Source: Desulfatitalea sp.
GTDB lineage: Bacteria > Desulfobacterota > Desulfobacteria > Desulfobacterales > Desulfosarcinaceae
Reading direction: 5' to 3'
DNA length: 10,041 nt
Assembly (NCBI GenBank): GCA_013041835.1
Contig: JABDRH010000022.1
Span: 1-10,041, forward strand
Both the position numbers and the translations under genes were made by a program. The notes below the pieces were generated by a model. It saw only the letters and a program-made list of their open reading frames with translations. It searched no databases and had not been told where the DNA came from. Positions 1-6,384 of this stretch are shown here, piece by piece. The stretch's first letter is position 1, and every line of letters begins with the position of its first letter.

Positions 1-701
1 GCGCTGGTCGTATGCAAGGTCGACAGGACCAGATGACCGGTGGAGGCCGCTTCGATGGCCAGGCTCATGGTGGTCAGATCCCGCATTTCGCCCACCAGAA
101 TAATGTCCGGGTCTTCTCGCAAAGCGCCGCGCAGCGCTGCGGTAAAGGATTGGGTATGAATCCCGACTTCCCGTTGGTTGACCAGGCACCCTTCGCTTTT
201 ATGCACAAATTCAATGGGATCCTCTATGGTGATAATGTGATCCTGGCGCAATCGATTCGCCTCATCGATAATTGCCGCCAAGGTCGTCGATTTGCCACTG
301 CCGGTGGGCCCGGTAACAATGACCAATCCGCGCGGCAGGGTGGCCAGCTTGGGAATCACCTGCGGCAGGCCGAGCTGTTCACAGGTTAGGATCGTGCTGG
401 GAATTTCCCTAAAAACAGCGCCCACTCCGTTTTTTTGCATAAAGAAATTGGCGCGGTAACGGGCGAGTCCCGGGATTTCATAGCCGAAGTCCACGTCGCC
501 CGTCTCTTCAAAGGACTTGATTTTCTCCTCCGCGGCGATTTCGTAAAGCATGGCCCGTAGCTCGTCATTGGGCAATACCTTGTATTTGACCCGCTCGATA
601 TCGCCATGCACGCGCAACGCCGGGGGTTGGCCGGCCATAAGGTGCAGGTCGGAGGCATTTTGTTCGTGCATCAGCTTAAAAAAGGCATCAATTTTCGCCA
701 T
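1..701 (-). CDS. pilT: Twitching motility ATPase PilT, 5' part (C-terminus off the left edge)
   Basis: Type IV pilus retraction ATPase of the secretion-ATPase (GspE/PilT) superfamily. It acts as a cytoplasmic hexamer at the pilus base and depolymerises pilin, giving twitching motility. Only 233 codons of a family usually about 350-370 residues long are present, so the AIRAGE-type C-terminal motif cannot be seen. What shows: an N-terminal PAS-like region beginning MAKIDAFFKLM with the typical ASDLHL stretch near residues 16-21; Walker A GPTGSGKST at about 131-139 (Lys137); a segment ending in EDPDIILVGEMRD with the Walker B glutamate near 205; and the His-box LSTLHTTSA at the window edge. The ATG at 701 has TGGGAG six bases upstream (708-713). 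It lies 111 bp downstream of divIVA on the same strand, so it may be co-transcribed or have its own unseen promoter. The assignment to PilT rather than PilB rests on the short N-terminal domain. Confidence 0.95.
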   Translation of the reverse strand, partial: MAKIDAFFKLMHEQNASDLHLMAGQPPALRVHGDIERVKYKVLPNDELRAMLYEIAAEEKIKSFEETGDVDFGYEIPGLARYRANFFMQKNGVGAVFREIPSTILTCEQLGLPQVIPKLATLPRGLVIVTGPTGSGKSTTLAAIIDEANRLRQDHIITIEDPIEFVHKSEGCLVNQREVGIHTQSFTAALRGALREDPDIILVGEMRDLTTMSLAIEAASTGHLVLSTLHTTS

Positions 702-812
702 TATTGACTCCCATATCGTTGTACGTGGTTAGCTCATCAGGATTTGGCCTTGCCGCGAATACGCGTGCTTGCGCTATGGTTTCTTTGGGTATCGGCTGTG
801 TGGGGTAAAAGT

Positions 813-1328
813 TTAACTCAATGTGCTGGGGGGGTGTTTCAGAACGGCCACTTTTCTGTCCGATGCATCCAACTCATCCATGCTCTCCTTGCCGATTTCG
901 AGCAGCTTGGCATGGGCATCCAGTACCGACCGGATCTGCACTTCGATTTGCATGCGCTGTCGTTTGAGTTCAGCGATGTCCTCATGCAACTGGGAGAGGC
1001 GGTTATGGGCCCTGTTAAGGATTTTTTCGGCTTTGACTTCGGCATCCGCAATTATGATTTCGGCTGATTTGCGGGCATTGTCCTTCATCTGCTCCAGTAC
1101 TTTTTGAGAGTTGAGCATGGCACGCTTGAAGGTCTCTTCACGCTCCTTGTACCCCTGAGACTCCATTTTGAGTCTCCGGAGTTCATCCTTCATCTGCTGA
1201 TTTTCGTTTTGAAGGGCGTTCAGACTCTCGGCGATTTGCTCAAGAAAACGATCGACTTCCCGGATGTCGAATCCCCGAAATCGCACACGAAATTGTTGCT
1301 GTTGCGTATCTGAAGCGGTAAGGCGCAT
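813..1328 (-). CDS. divIVA: DivIVA-family polar/septal coiled-coil protein
   Basis: DivIVA proteins bind curved membrane at poles or septa and recruit partners for division, growth or chromosome placement. The 171-residue product opens with MRLTASD, then FRGFDIREVDRFL at 17-29, the hallmark lipid-binding segment. With the ATG at 1328 the membrane-inserting pair falls at Phe17-Arg18, the same numbering as in Bacillus subtilis DivIVA. This favours 1328 over the ATG at 1331, as does spacing from AGGAGG (5 bases versus 2). Residues of about 30-145 are charged heptad-like coiled coil; the last ten residues are a loose tail encoded over a seven-base G/C run (828-834). It starts 20 bp after yggT ends, so the two form an operon. 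YggT-DivIVA pairing is also known from Gram-positives. Its partner in this organism is unknown. Confidence 0.93.
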   Translation of the reverse strand: MRLTASDTQQQQFRVRFRGFDIREVDRFLEQIAESLNALQNENQQMKDELRRLKMESQGYKEREETFKRAMLNSQKVLEQMKDNARKSAEIIIADAEVKAEKILNRAHNRLSQLHEDIAELKRQRMQIEVQIRSVLDAHAKLLEIGKESMDELDASDRKVAVLKHPPSTLS

Positions 1329-1348
1329 CATAGCCTCCTGAGGTTGAT

Positions 1349-1645
1349 TTAGAGCAAGCTGCTCCCGAACCTGAACAAGGGTTGTAAAAACAGTCTAAGA
1401 AAATAAATACCAAAAAGGACGGCCATAGGCGAGAAATCAATGCCGCCATATACCAGCGGGACCTTCGTGCGAATCTTGGATAGTACCGGATCCGTGATGG
1501 CATAGATGAAACGAACCACGGGATGGTAGGGGGTTATGCTGATCCATGACATGATCACCCGGGCCAGCATGACCAATAAATAGAGGCTCAATAATAAATC
1601 ACCAATCTTGGCAACAGCCATAATGAGATGACCAAGGGGATACAT
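1349..1645 (-). CDS. yggT: YggT-family small integral membrane protein
   Basis: YggT/YlmG proteins are small membrane proteins linked to division and envelope organisation; the exact biochemical role is unsettled. The 98-residue product has two hydrophobic segments, about 5-30 and 70-90, around the family signature: ARVIMSW, then PYHPVVRFIYAITDPVLSKIR and GGIDFSPM. The frame stays open to an ATG at 1735, but I place the start at the ATG at 1645 (MYPLGHLIM...). That gives the usual family length of about 96-100, and the upstream extension looks non-coding: its ATG has an SD-like AGGAG only one base away. No strong ribosome binding site precedes 1645 either, and the ATG at 1621 is possible, so the start is uncertain. 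First gene of the yggT-divIVA operon, behind a TTGACA promoter at 1767-1796. Confidence 0.9.
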   Translation of the reverse strand: MYPLGHLIMAVAKIGDLLLSLYLLVMLARVIMSWISITPYHPVVRFIYAITDPVLSKIRTKVPLVYGGIDFSPMAVLFGIYFLRLFLQPLFRFGSSLL

Positions 1646-1766
1646 TTCTTTGGATTTCCGATCAGCGGTTATGGTTGGGTAGAACGGATTTGAACAACCG
1701 AAGGTCTCCTCCGGCGTTTTGTTTCGTTTGGGCATTCTCCTGACGACGACGTTAAATCACAGCCAT

Positions 1767-1796
1767 AGAATATTGCTGCAGCGCAAGATATGTCAA
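1767..1796 (-). promoter_or_regulatory. Sigma70-like promoter of yggT-divIVA
   Basis: On the minus strand a perfect TTGACA (plus-strand tgtcaa, 1791-1796) is followed after 18 bases by TATTCT (plus-strand agaata, 1767-1772; 4 of 6 to consensus). Transcription would start near 1760, leaving a leader of about 115 nt before the yggT start at 1645. The leader holds a 7-bp stem with one G-U pair at 1698-1714 (CCGGAGG-AGA-CCTTCGG). Confidence 0.55.
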
Positions 1797-1888
1797 GTTT
1801 TTTCAAGGGTTGCAATCTGTGGCTCATCAATTGTCCAAAACGGTCGATAAAAAAACCATGTCATCTTCAGCTCAAGGCGGGAAAGCGT

Positions 1889-2317
1889 ATGGATGCCGGT
1901 AACGATACAGATATCTACAAGGGATTAAGGGCCCTGTCAGAGGCGTCTTTTCCCAGGCAATGCACCACGTGTGGCAAGCGCTTTGAAACCGTCGAGGCAT
2001 TTATTCGCGCGACGCAAACCGTACGGGAAGGCAACAGCGGACTCAAAAGTGCGCTGAGCGAAACCGATGCGCCCATCGTGGAGCTGTTTCGCAACTGCAC
2101 CTGCGGATCGACCCTGATGGATTGTTTCAACGACCGCCGGGACATGAGCCCGGCGGGATTGAAACGCAGGGCGCTCTTCGATCAATTGCTCAACCTAATC
2201 ACGAGCAAGGGGGTGAAGCGTTCCTTGGCCAGAACCGAGCTGCTCAAGGTTCTCAACGGTGAAAACAGCTCTTTGTTGCAGAAAATGGGTATTAAAACCA
2301 GGAACAGCTCAAGTTGA
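1889..2317 (+). CDS. Small Cys-rich, probably zinc-binding protein of unknown function
   Basis: A 142-residue soluble protein; I do not recognise a named family with certainty. Five cysteines in a metal-site-like pattern are visible: CTTCG at 25-29 (CxxC), CTCG at 70-73 (CxC) and Cys79. Between them lies FETVEAFIRATQ; after them come DRRDMSPAGLKRR and a Leu-rich basic C-terminal half that looks helical (about 91-135). The pattern suggests a split zinc ribbon with a helical tail, hence perhaps a nucleic-acid-binding or adaptor protein, but this is inference. There is no signal peptide or membrane segment. The frame is open from 1790, but the ATG at 1889 is preferred: GGCGGG lies upstream and the N-terminal extension is unlike the rest. 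It is a single gene, divergent from yggT and convergent with the exported-protein gene at 2383. Confidence 0.75.
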   Translation: MDAGNDTDIYKGLRALSEASFPRQCTTCGKRFETVEAFIRATQTVREGNSGLKSALSETDAPIVELFRNCTCGSTLMDCFNDRRDMSPAGLKRRALFDQLLNLITSKGVKRSLARTELLKVLNGENSSLLQKMGIKTRNSSS

Positions 2318-2349
2318 CCGCGAAATGCGGTGCATCGCCGATGGTTTTT
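2317..2349 (+). terminator. Weak terminator-like hairpins between convergent genes
   Basis: Right at the stop codon of the Cys-rich protein gene is a 5-bp stem ACCGC-GAAAT-GCGGT (2317-2331), then a short stem CATC-GCC-GATG (2333-2343), then TTTTT at 2345-2349. The stem next to the T run is only 4 bp, so this is a weak candidate. A run of seven C follows at 2367-2373. Confidence 0.3.
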
Positions 2350-2382
2350 AGAGCTGCAGGGTATCTCCCCCCCATAAAGATC

Positions 2383-3651
2383 TTATGACAGAGGGCGTTG
2401 GTCAACAGTGACGCCCTGTTTGAACGTCAGCCAAAACGCCTGCAACGGAGTCTCTTTGCCCAGGCAATATTTAACATATTCACGCATCATGGCGGTGACG
2501 AGCTGCGCCTTGGGCATTCGAGCCACATACGCTTTTTCATCCAGGTCGCGAATGGCCGACTTTTTCGATAGTTTCTTGTCTGTTCGGGCCCTAGTGAGCA
2601 CATGCTGGGTCACGGTTTCCATCTGCACCCTGAGCAGGGCCGGGTCCGTGCCCTCCAAGGCGTTGAAAACGTTCTCTAAAATTGAAGGTTCCGGCATCTG
2701 ATCGGTCTCCATCATTTGTTTCAACTGTTCAGCATAACGCACCATTCCATCGTGGATGTGGTGGGAGTCGACCATATTGATACCAACCCAGCCCGCCTTG
2801 AGCCACTGAAACACGCCGACGCGGACATGTCCGGGCTGCTGGTCGTCCTCAAGGTAGATGCAAGCTGAAAGGTAGTCATAGATCTTCGATTTGACCCAAC
2901 CCAAGCCGGCCATATCGAGGCCCTTTTCCTGAGTATACAGATAGTTCCATTCGGTGTCGCAGCCTACGATATACCCTTTCCTGCCCACCTCCGAGTCGCC
3001 GATTTGTTTGGACAAGGAGATGAAGACCCGCTTCGAGCCCTGGCGGTAAATGAAGAAGGTGCGGCGTAGGTCATATTCATAGTAGGCCCCGGTGTGAAGA
3101 TCCGGCGAGATGATTTCGCGTACCACACCTTCGGCCACCACGGGATTGGAGAGGTCTTTAACGGTTTGCCATAGATCCGGCAGGCCACTGCCATTACCGT
3201 TGACCGATTTCCAGATCGAATAGTTCACGGATGAAGGATTGACGGCACCTTCGGGAATCCGGCGATTATAGACATAGCGGACAATATCGGTCAGTGGGCG
3301 TTGTACATGATAAGCAAGGAATGCGCCTCTAACCCCATTACGTTCGGCCGGGGTCAATTTAGCCATCGGTTCGGCCTGATGGATAAATTCAAGTACCGGC
3401 TCAATCCCGTCGATCGCCAATTGACGGTCGGCATCTGCCGATGTACCGAAGTCAAGCAGATGATCGATGCCCTTTTCCACCGCATCGGGAAGCTGGCTGA
3501 TTGTCGCCAAAGCAGGGTCTTGCTCAGCCGTAACCGATTGAGGTAAGATACATATAAAAGCGGTGATGCACGCCAGGATAACGGCTAACCGTATGTACCT
3601 CGGCTGATCCATAGATATGGGGGTACGTTTTTCAGGGGGCATGTAAGGCAA
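2383..3651 (-). CDS. Exported protein of unknown function, 422 residues
   Basis: Unrecognised. The N-terminus carries a signal peptide: a basic stretch, a hydrophobic core IRLAVILACITAFICIL, then a signal-peptidase-I-like site after QSVTA (about residue 42). There is no lipobox Cys and no second membrane segment, so the mature protein of about 380 residues should be periplasmic or secreted. It is mixed alpha/beta in look, rich in aromatic residues, with segments such as AYYEYDLRRTFFIYRQG, GWVKSKIYDYLSACIYLEDD and NMVDSHHIHDGMVRYAEQL, and a charged helical C-terminus (about 330-420). Three Cys are scattered and form no motif. Start choice: TTG at 3651 has GGAG seven bases upstream; the ATG at 3642 and the ATG at 3612 are in frame but poorly spaced from any SD. 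It stands alone, divergent from proC (118 bp gap). Confidence 0.8.
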   Translation of the reverse strand: MPYMPPEKRTPISMDQPRYIRLAVILACITAFICILPQSVTAEQDPALATISQLPDAVEKGIDHLLDFGTSADADRQLAIDGIEPVLEFIHQAEPMAKLTPAERNGVRGAFLAYHVQRPLTDIVRYVYNRRIPEGAVNPSSVNYSIWKSVNGNGSGLPDLWQTVKDLSNPVVAEGVVREIISPDLHTGAYYEYDLRRTFFIYRQGSKRVFISLSKQIGDSEVGRKGYIVGCDTEWNYLYTQEKGLDMAGLGWVKSKIYDYLSACIYLEDDQQPGHVRVGVFQWLKAGWVGINMVDSHHIHDGMVRYAEQLKQMMETDQMPEPSILENVFNALEGTDPALLRVQMETVTQHVLTRARTDKKLSKKSAIRDLDEKAYVARMPKAQLVTAMMREYVKYCLGKETPLQAFWLTFKQGVTVDQRPLS

Positions 3652-3666
3652 GTTCTCTCTCCGTCT

Positions 3667-3686
3667 ATTGGGTTGAATTGGGTTGA
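3667..3686. repeat. Tandem 10-bp direct repeat in the proC promoter
   Basis: ATTGGGTTGA occurs twice back to back (3667-3676 and 3677-3686). The second copy runs into the TTGACA -35 box of the proC promoter. A 5-bp palindrome AACCA-T-TGGTT follows at 3711-3721, near the expected transcription start. Possibly regulator half-sites. Confidence 0.6.
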
Positions 3687-3710
3687 CAATTCTGCCTTAA
3701 ACCATAAAGT
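3683..3710 (+). promoter_or_regulatory. Sigma70-like promoter of proC and the redox genes
   Basis: TTGACA (3683-3688), 16-base spacer, TAAAGT (3705-3710; 4 of 6 to consensus). Expected start is near 3717, giving a leader of about 50 nt to the GTG at 3770. No other good promoter lies between proC and the downstream genes, so this one may drive 3770-6353 as a unit. Confidence 0.5.
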
Positions 3711-3724
3711 AACCATTGGTTCAA
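3696..3724 (-). promoter_or_regulatory. Possible promoter of the exported-protein gene
   Basis: On the minus strand TTGAAC (3719-3724) and TTTAAG (3696-3701) are 17 bases apart, each 4 of 6 to consensus. It overlaps the proC promoter face to face, so use of the two could be mutually exclusive. Weak evidence. Confidence 0.25.
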
Positions 3725-3769
3725 GGTTGGCGTATCGGCCGAAACACGATTTCCTTAAGGAGAACCATC

Positions 3770-4597
3770 GTGCTCCAGGAAAAAACAATCGGCTTCATCG
3801 GATCGGGCCACATGAGCGAAGCGCTCATGCGGGGACTTTTGAATGCCTGCTTAATCAAACCGGAGCGTGTCATCTGCGCGGACGTTGCTCCCCAGCGGCT
3901 GGAAGCGTTGAGCCAGCAGTTGCGGGTTCGGGCCGCGCCCGACAATGGTTTTGCCATCAAACACGCCGATGTGGTGATTTTCGCCGTCAAACCACAGGTC
4001 ATGCATGGTGTGCTGCAAGAAACGGCCGATTCGCTGGACACTTCGAAACTGATTATTTCCGTTGCCGCCGGTATCCCCCTGAAGGCCGTCACCGGTCTAT
4101 CCGACCAACCCCTGCGTGTCATACGGGCCATGCCCAATGTCAACGCCATGGTCGGCGAAAGTGCGACCGCGATAGCAGCCAACGAATACGTCACCCGGGA
4201 AGATTTCAACCTTGCCCTTACCATATTCAATGCCGTGGGCAGATGTGTCGCCGTTCACGCCGAGCATCTGCTGGATGCGGTGACCGGCCTGTCCGGCAGC
4301 GGACCGGCCTATGTGTTCATGATCATGGAAGCGTTGGCCGATGGCGGCGTAAAGATGGGGTTGAGCCGTGAACAGGCCCTGCAACTCAGCGCCCAAACTC
4401 TTTTGGGTGCGGCTAAAATGCATCTGGACAGCGGCACTCACCCCGCGCAACTCAAGGATATGGTGACATCTCCCGGGGGAACCACCAGTGCCGGGCTTCA
4501 CGCCCTCGAAAAGGGCGGTCTGCGAGGCACCCTCATGGATGCGGTGGAACGTGCCACACAGCGCGCCACGGAGCTGGGTGCTGCATGCGGGAAATGA
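3770..4597 (+). CDS. proC: Pyrroline-5-carboxylate reductase
   Basis: Reduces 1-pyrroline-5-carboxylate to L-proline with NAD(P)H, the last step of proline synthesis, in the cytoplasm. The 275-residue length is normal. The N-terminal Rossmann fold shows IGFIGSGHMSEALMRGLL (about 7-24, GxGxM nucleotide loop), then VVIFAVKPQ and IISVAAGIPL, and RAMPNVNAMVGESATAI in the middle. The C-terminal dimerisation and catalytic domain has GLSGSGPAYVFMIMEALADGGVKMGL and the signature LKDMVTSPGGTTSAGLHALE. The GTG start at 3770 has AAGGAG seven bases upstream (3757-3762); the frame is open further upstream, but that stretch is promoter. Within many Proteobacteria proC lies next to yggT and pilT; here it is nearby but on the opposite strand. 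The MauE-like gene begins 55 bp downstream. Confidence 0.97.
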   Translation: MLQEKTIGFIGSGHMSEALMRGLLNACLIKPERVICADVAPQRLEALSQQLRVRAAPDNGFAIKHADVVIFAVKPQVMHGVLQETADSLDTSKLIISVAAGIPLKAVTGLSDQPLRVIRAMPNVNAMVGESATAIAANEYVTREDFNLALTIFNAVGRCVAVHAEHLLDAVTGLSGSGPAYVFMIMEALADGGVKMGLSREQALQLSAQTLLGAAKMHLDSGTHPAQLKDMVTSPGGTTSAGLHALEKGGLRGTLMDAVERATQRATELGAACGK

Positions 4598-4635
4598 TGT
4601 TTCGGAAAAAACACCCATCATTGAAACAAATATGC

Positions 4636-4650
4636 ATTGCAGGATGCAAT
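4636..4650 (+). promoter_or_regulatory. Hairpin with the Shine-Dalgarno in its loop
   Basis: ATTGCA-GGA-TGCAAT is a perfect 6-bp inverted repeat with a 3-base loop, ending two bases before the ATG at 4653. The loop GGA plus the closing A (4641-4644, AGGA) is the only SD-like sequence for this start. In RNA it could present or occlude the ribosome site. The stem is AT-rich and short, so its strength is uncertain. Confidence 0.45.
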
Positions 4651-4652
4651 TC

Positions 4653-5141
4653 ATGAAGCATCGACGCCTACCCTTAATTCGAACTGCCGATCCGCTTGCG
4701 CTGGCCGCAGGTGCGGGGCGTATTTTTCTGGGCGTGGTTTTTATCTATGCCGCCTGGGATAAGGCGATTCACCCAGCCGATTTCGCCCAAGCCGTTGCCA
4801 ATTATCAGATCCTGCCAATGGCATGGGTCAATCCAATCGCGTTATTTCTCCCCTGGTTGGAACTTGTTTGCGGGTTAGCCCTGATTTTTGGCATGATGGT
4901 CAGGGGGAGCACATTGATCGTCGGCATATTGATCATCATTTTTATTGGTGCGCTGGGATCGGGCATCGTTCGCGGCCTGGACATCCATTGCGGGTGCTTT
5001 GCCGTGGAGGAATCGGATATCAGTAATTTGTATGTGGACCTGTTCAGGGATCTGTTCCTGTTGGCTGTGGCCGGGCTGGTTTTTTATCGCTACAGCCGGC
5101 CCGGTTCAGCACCGTCTAAAATGAATTTCAAAACCACTTAG
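4653..5141 (+). CDS. MauE/DoxX-like redox-associated membrane protein
   Basis: A 162-residue inner-membrane protein with about four helices (roughly 18-37, 56-79, 83-105, 130-148). It matches the DoxX/MauE superfamily: helix 1 ends in FIYAAWDKAIHPADFAQAVANYQILP, followed by an NPIALFLPWLELVCGLALI helix. After helix 3 sits GLDIHCGCFAVEE, whose CGC motif (Cys113, Cys115) is typical of the redox-linked branch; Cys73 is in helix 2. MauE is needed for disulfide formation or maturation of methylamine dehydrogenase, but here no mau genes are near, so the substrate is unknown. The genes for CcdA and a thioredoxin follow at once, which supports a thiol-redox role. The frame is open from 4488; the ATG at 4653 is chosen because AGGA (4641-4644) is eight bases upstream and the protein starts just before helix 1. 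Confidence 0.85.
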   Translation: MKHRRLPLIRTADPLALAAGAGRIFLGVVFIYAAWDKAIHPADFAQAVANYQILPMAWVNPIALFLPWLELVCGLALIFGMMVRGSTLIVGILIIIFIGALGSGIVRGLDIHCGCFAVEESDISNLYVDLFRDLFLLAVAGLVFYRYSRPGSAPSKMNFKTT

Positions 5142-5176
5142 CCCCGGTACAAGGGGACAGGAGATGCCCATCGCCC

Positions 5177-5884
5177 ATGTTTGGTCAGGAGATTGAATAC
5201 AGCGCCGCCCTTCTGGCAGGGCTGCTTTCATTTTTTTCGCCGTGTATCTTACCCTTGGTGCCCTCTTACTTTTCATTCATCAGCGGTATTTCCATGGAGG
5301 ATTTGCTCCATGCGCCGGCTTCGGCCACTCGGACCAAATTATTGATCAGCACCCTTGCTTTTGTGTTTGGCTTCTCCATCGTGTTTATCCTGATGGGGGC
5401 CACTGCTGCGTATTTCAGCACACTTTTGCAAGGCGCCAAGATGTACATCCGAATCGCCGGCGGCGCCGTCATCATGGTTTTGGGCCTGCACCTGCTGGGG
5501 CTGTTTCGGATTCGATCGTTGGATGAGGAAAGGCGCATCCACCTGAACAAGAAACCGGTGCACGTGCTCGGTGCCGTGCTCATCGGGATGGCCTTCGGCG
5601 CCGGCTGGAGTCCATGCATCGGACCGCTGCTCGGTTCCATATTGATTTTGGCCGGCAATCAGGATACCATCGGCCAAGGAATTCGGCTTTTAACGGTGTA
5701 TTCGATTGGGTTGGCCTTGCCGTTTCTGACGCTGTCGGTGACCGCCCATTTTCTGATTCGTTTCATGCGCCGTGCGAGCAAGGCCATGCGTTTTGTCAAT
5801 ATCGGTGCGGGGTTGTTGCTGATTGCCACCGGCCTGTTGCTGATCACCAATAAACTTCGATGGCTTTCTTATCTCAGCGTGTAA
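5177..5884 (+). CDS. ccdA: CcdA/DsbD-type membrane thiol-electron transporter
   Basis: A 235-residue inner-membrane protein with about six helices, the size of CcdA (the membrane part of DsbD alone). It carries reducing equivalents from cytoplasmic thioredoxin across the membrane to periplasmic thiol proteins, often for cytochrome c maturation. The two redox cysteines sit in the expected repeats: FFSPCILPLVPSY (Cys23, helix 1) and GAGWSPCIGPLLGSI (Cys147, helix 4). The ATG at 5177 follows ACAGGAG by 13 bases, a rather long gap; another ATG at 5164 lies out of frame and stops after ten codons. It is 35 bp after the MauE-like gene and 13 bp before the thioredoxin gene, so all three are surely one operon. 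No ccm or resA-like heme lyase genes are in view. Confidence 0.93.
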   Translation: MFGQEIEYSAALLAGLLSFFSPCILPLVPSYFSFISGISMEDLLHAPASATRTKLLISTLAFVFGFSIVFILMGATAAYFSTLLQGAKMYIRIAGGAVIMVLGLHLLGLFRIRSLDEERRIHLNKKPVHVLGAVLIGMAFGAGWSPCIGPLLGSILILAGNQDTIGQGIRLLTVYSIGLALPFLTLSVTAHFLIRFMRRASKAMRFVNIGAGLLLIATGLLLITNKLRWLSYLSV

Positions 5885-5897
5885 GGATATACCTATA

Positions 5898-6353
5898 ATG
5901 AAACGTTCCCTATTGCTTATACTTGCAACGATTTGCTTGATCTGGCCCTTCGGTAGTAGCGCAGCGGGTCAGGATGCCGCACAAGTCAAATGGCTCACCT
6001 ATGAGCAGGCGCAAAAAGAAGATCCGCCCCGCAAATTCTTACTTTATTTCTACACGGACTGGTGTGGCTACTGTCGCAAGTTGGAAAGTCAAACGTTCGC
6101 CGATAAAACAATAGTCGATTTTATTAACGAAAACTTCACACCCGTGAGAATCAATTCAGAAGGTATGCCCAAGGTTTCCGCCCGCTATAACATTACCGGC
6201 GTTCCCCACTTGCGTTTTCTGACGGCTAAAGGACAAGACATCGCCCACTGGCCTGGCTACATCGAAGTGGACAAACTACTGTCGCTGCTTAAATACATTC
6301 ATACCAACAGCTATGAAAAGATGGGGTATGCGGAGTTCATGAAAAAGCAGTAA
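5898..6353 (+). CDS. Exported thioredoxin-fold protein (DsbD-gamma-like), WCGYC
   Basis: A 151-residue periplasmic thiol oxidoreductase. The N-terminus is a signal peptide (MKRSLLLILATICLIWPF, likely cleaved near SSAAG, about 20-24). The thioredoxin fold follows: FLLYFYTDWCGYCRKLESQTF with catalytic Cys56 and Cys59, then a strand FTPVRIN, and ITGVPHLRFL with the cis-proline Pro103 of the fold. The layout (YTDWCGYCxxLExxTF, short C-terminus) resembles the C-terminal domain of DsbD and SoxW-like proteins more than classic TrxA. It should be reduced by the CcdA protein encoded 13 bp upstream and pass electrons to a periplasmic client, which cannot be seen here. AAGGA (5883-5887) overlaps the ccdA stop and lies 10 bases before the ATG. 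Last gene of the unit; no clear terminator follows. Confidence 0.92.
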   Translation: MKRSLLLILATICLIWPFGSSAAGQDAAQVKWLTYEQAQKEDPPRKFLLYFYTDWCGYCRKLESQTFADKTIVDFINENFTPVRINSEGMPKVSARYNITGVPHLRFLTAKGQDIAHWPGYIEVDKLLSLLKYIHTNSYEKMGYAEFMKKQ

Positions 6354-6384
6354 TGAGCTCACCCCTGAATGGAAAAAAGCAACT

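Noticed and set aside
12..389. A 125-codon plus-strand open frame at the left edge
   Set aside because: Shadow of pilT, whose Walker A and B motifs are read on the other strand.
828..834. Seven-base G run in the divIVA tail as a phase-variation switch
   Set aside because: A slip would change only the last few residues; a second 7-base run (2367-2373) is intergenic. No sign of a switch.
3673..4371. A 232-codon plus-strand open frame over proC
   Set aside because: Low-complexity Arg/Cys-rich translation in the wrong frame of a clear proC gene.
4097..4654. A 185-codon minus-strand open frame opposite proC
   Set aside because: Antisense to proC and its downstream gap, no motifs, and it would cover the hairpin and SD of the next gene.
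5164..5196. Ten-codon open frame (MPIAHVWSGD) overlapping the ccdA start
   Set aside because: Its ATG is fused to the SD-like AGGAG with no spacing; most likely chance.
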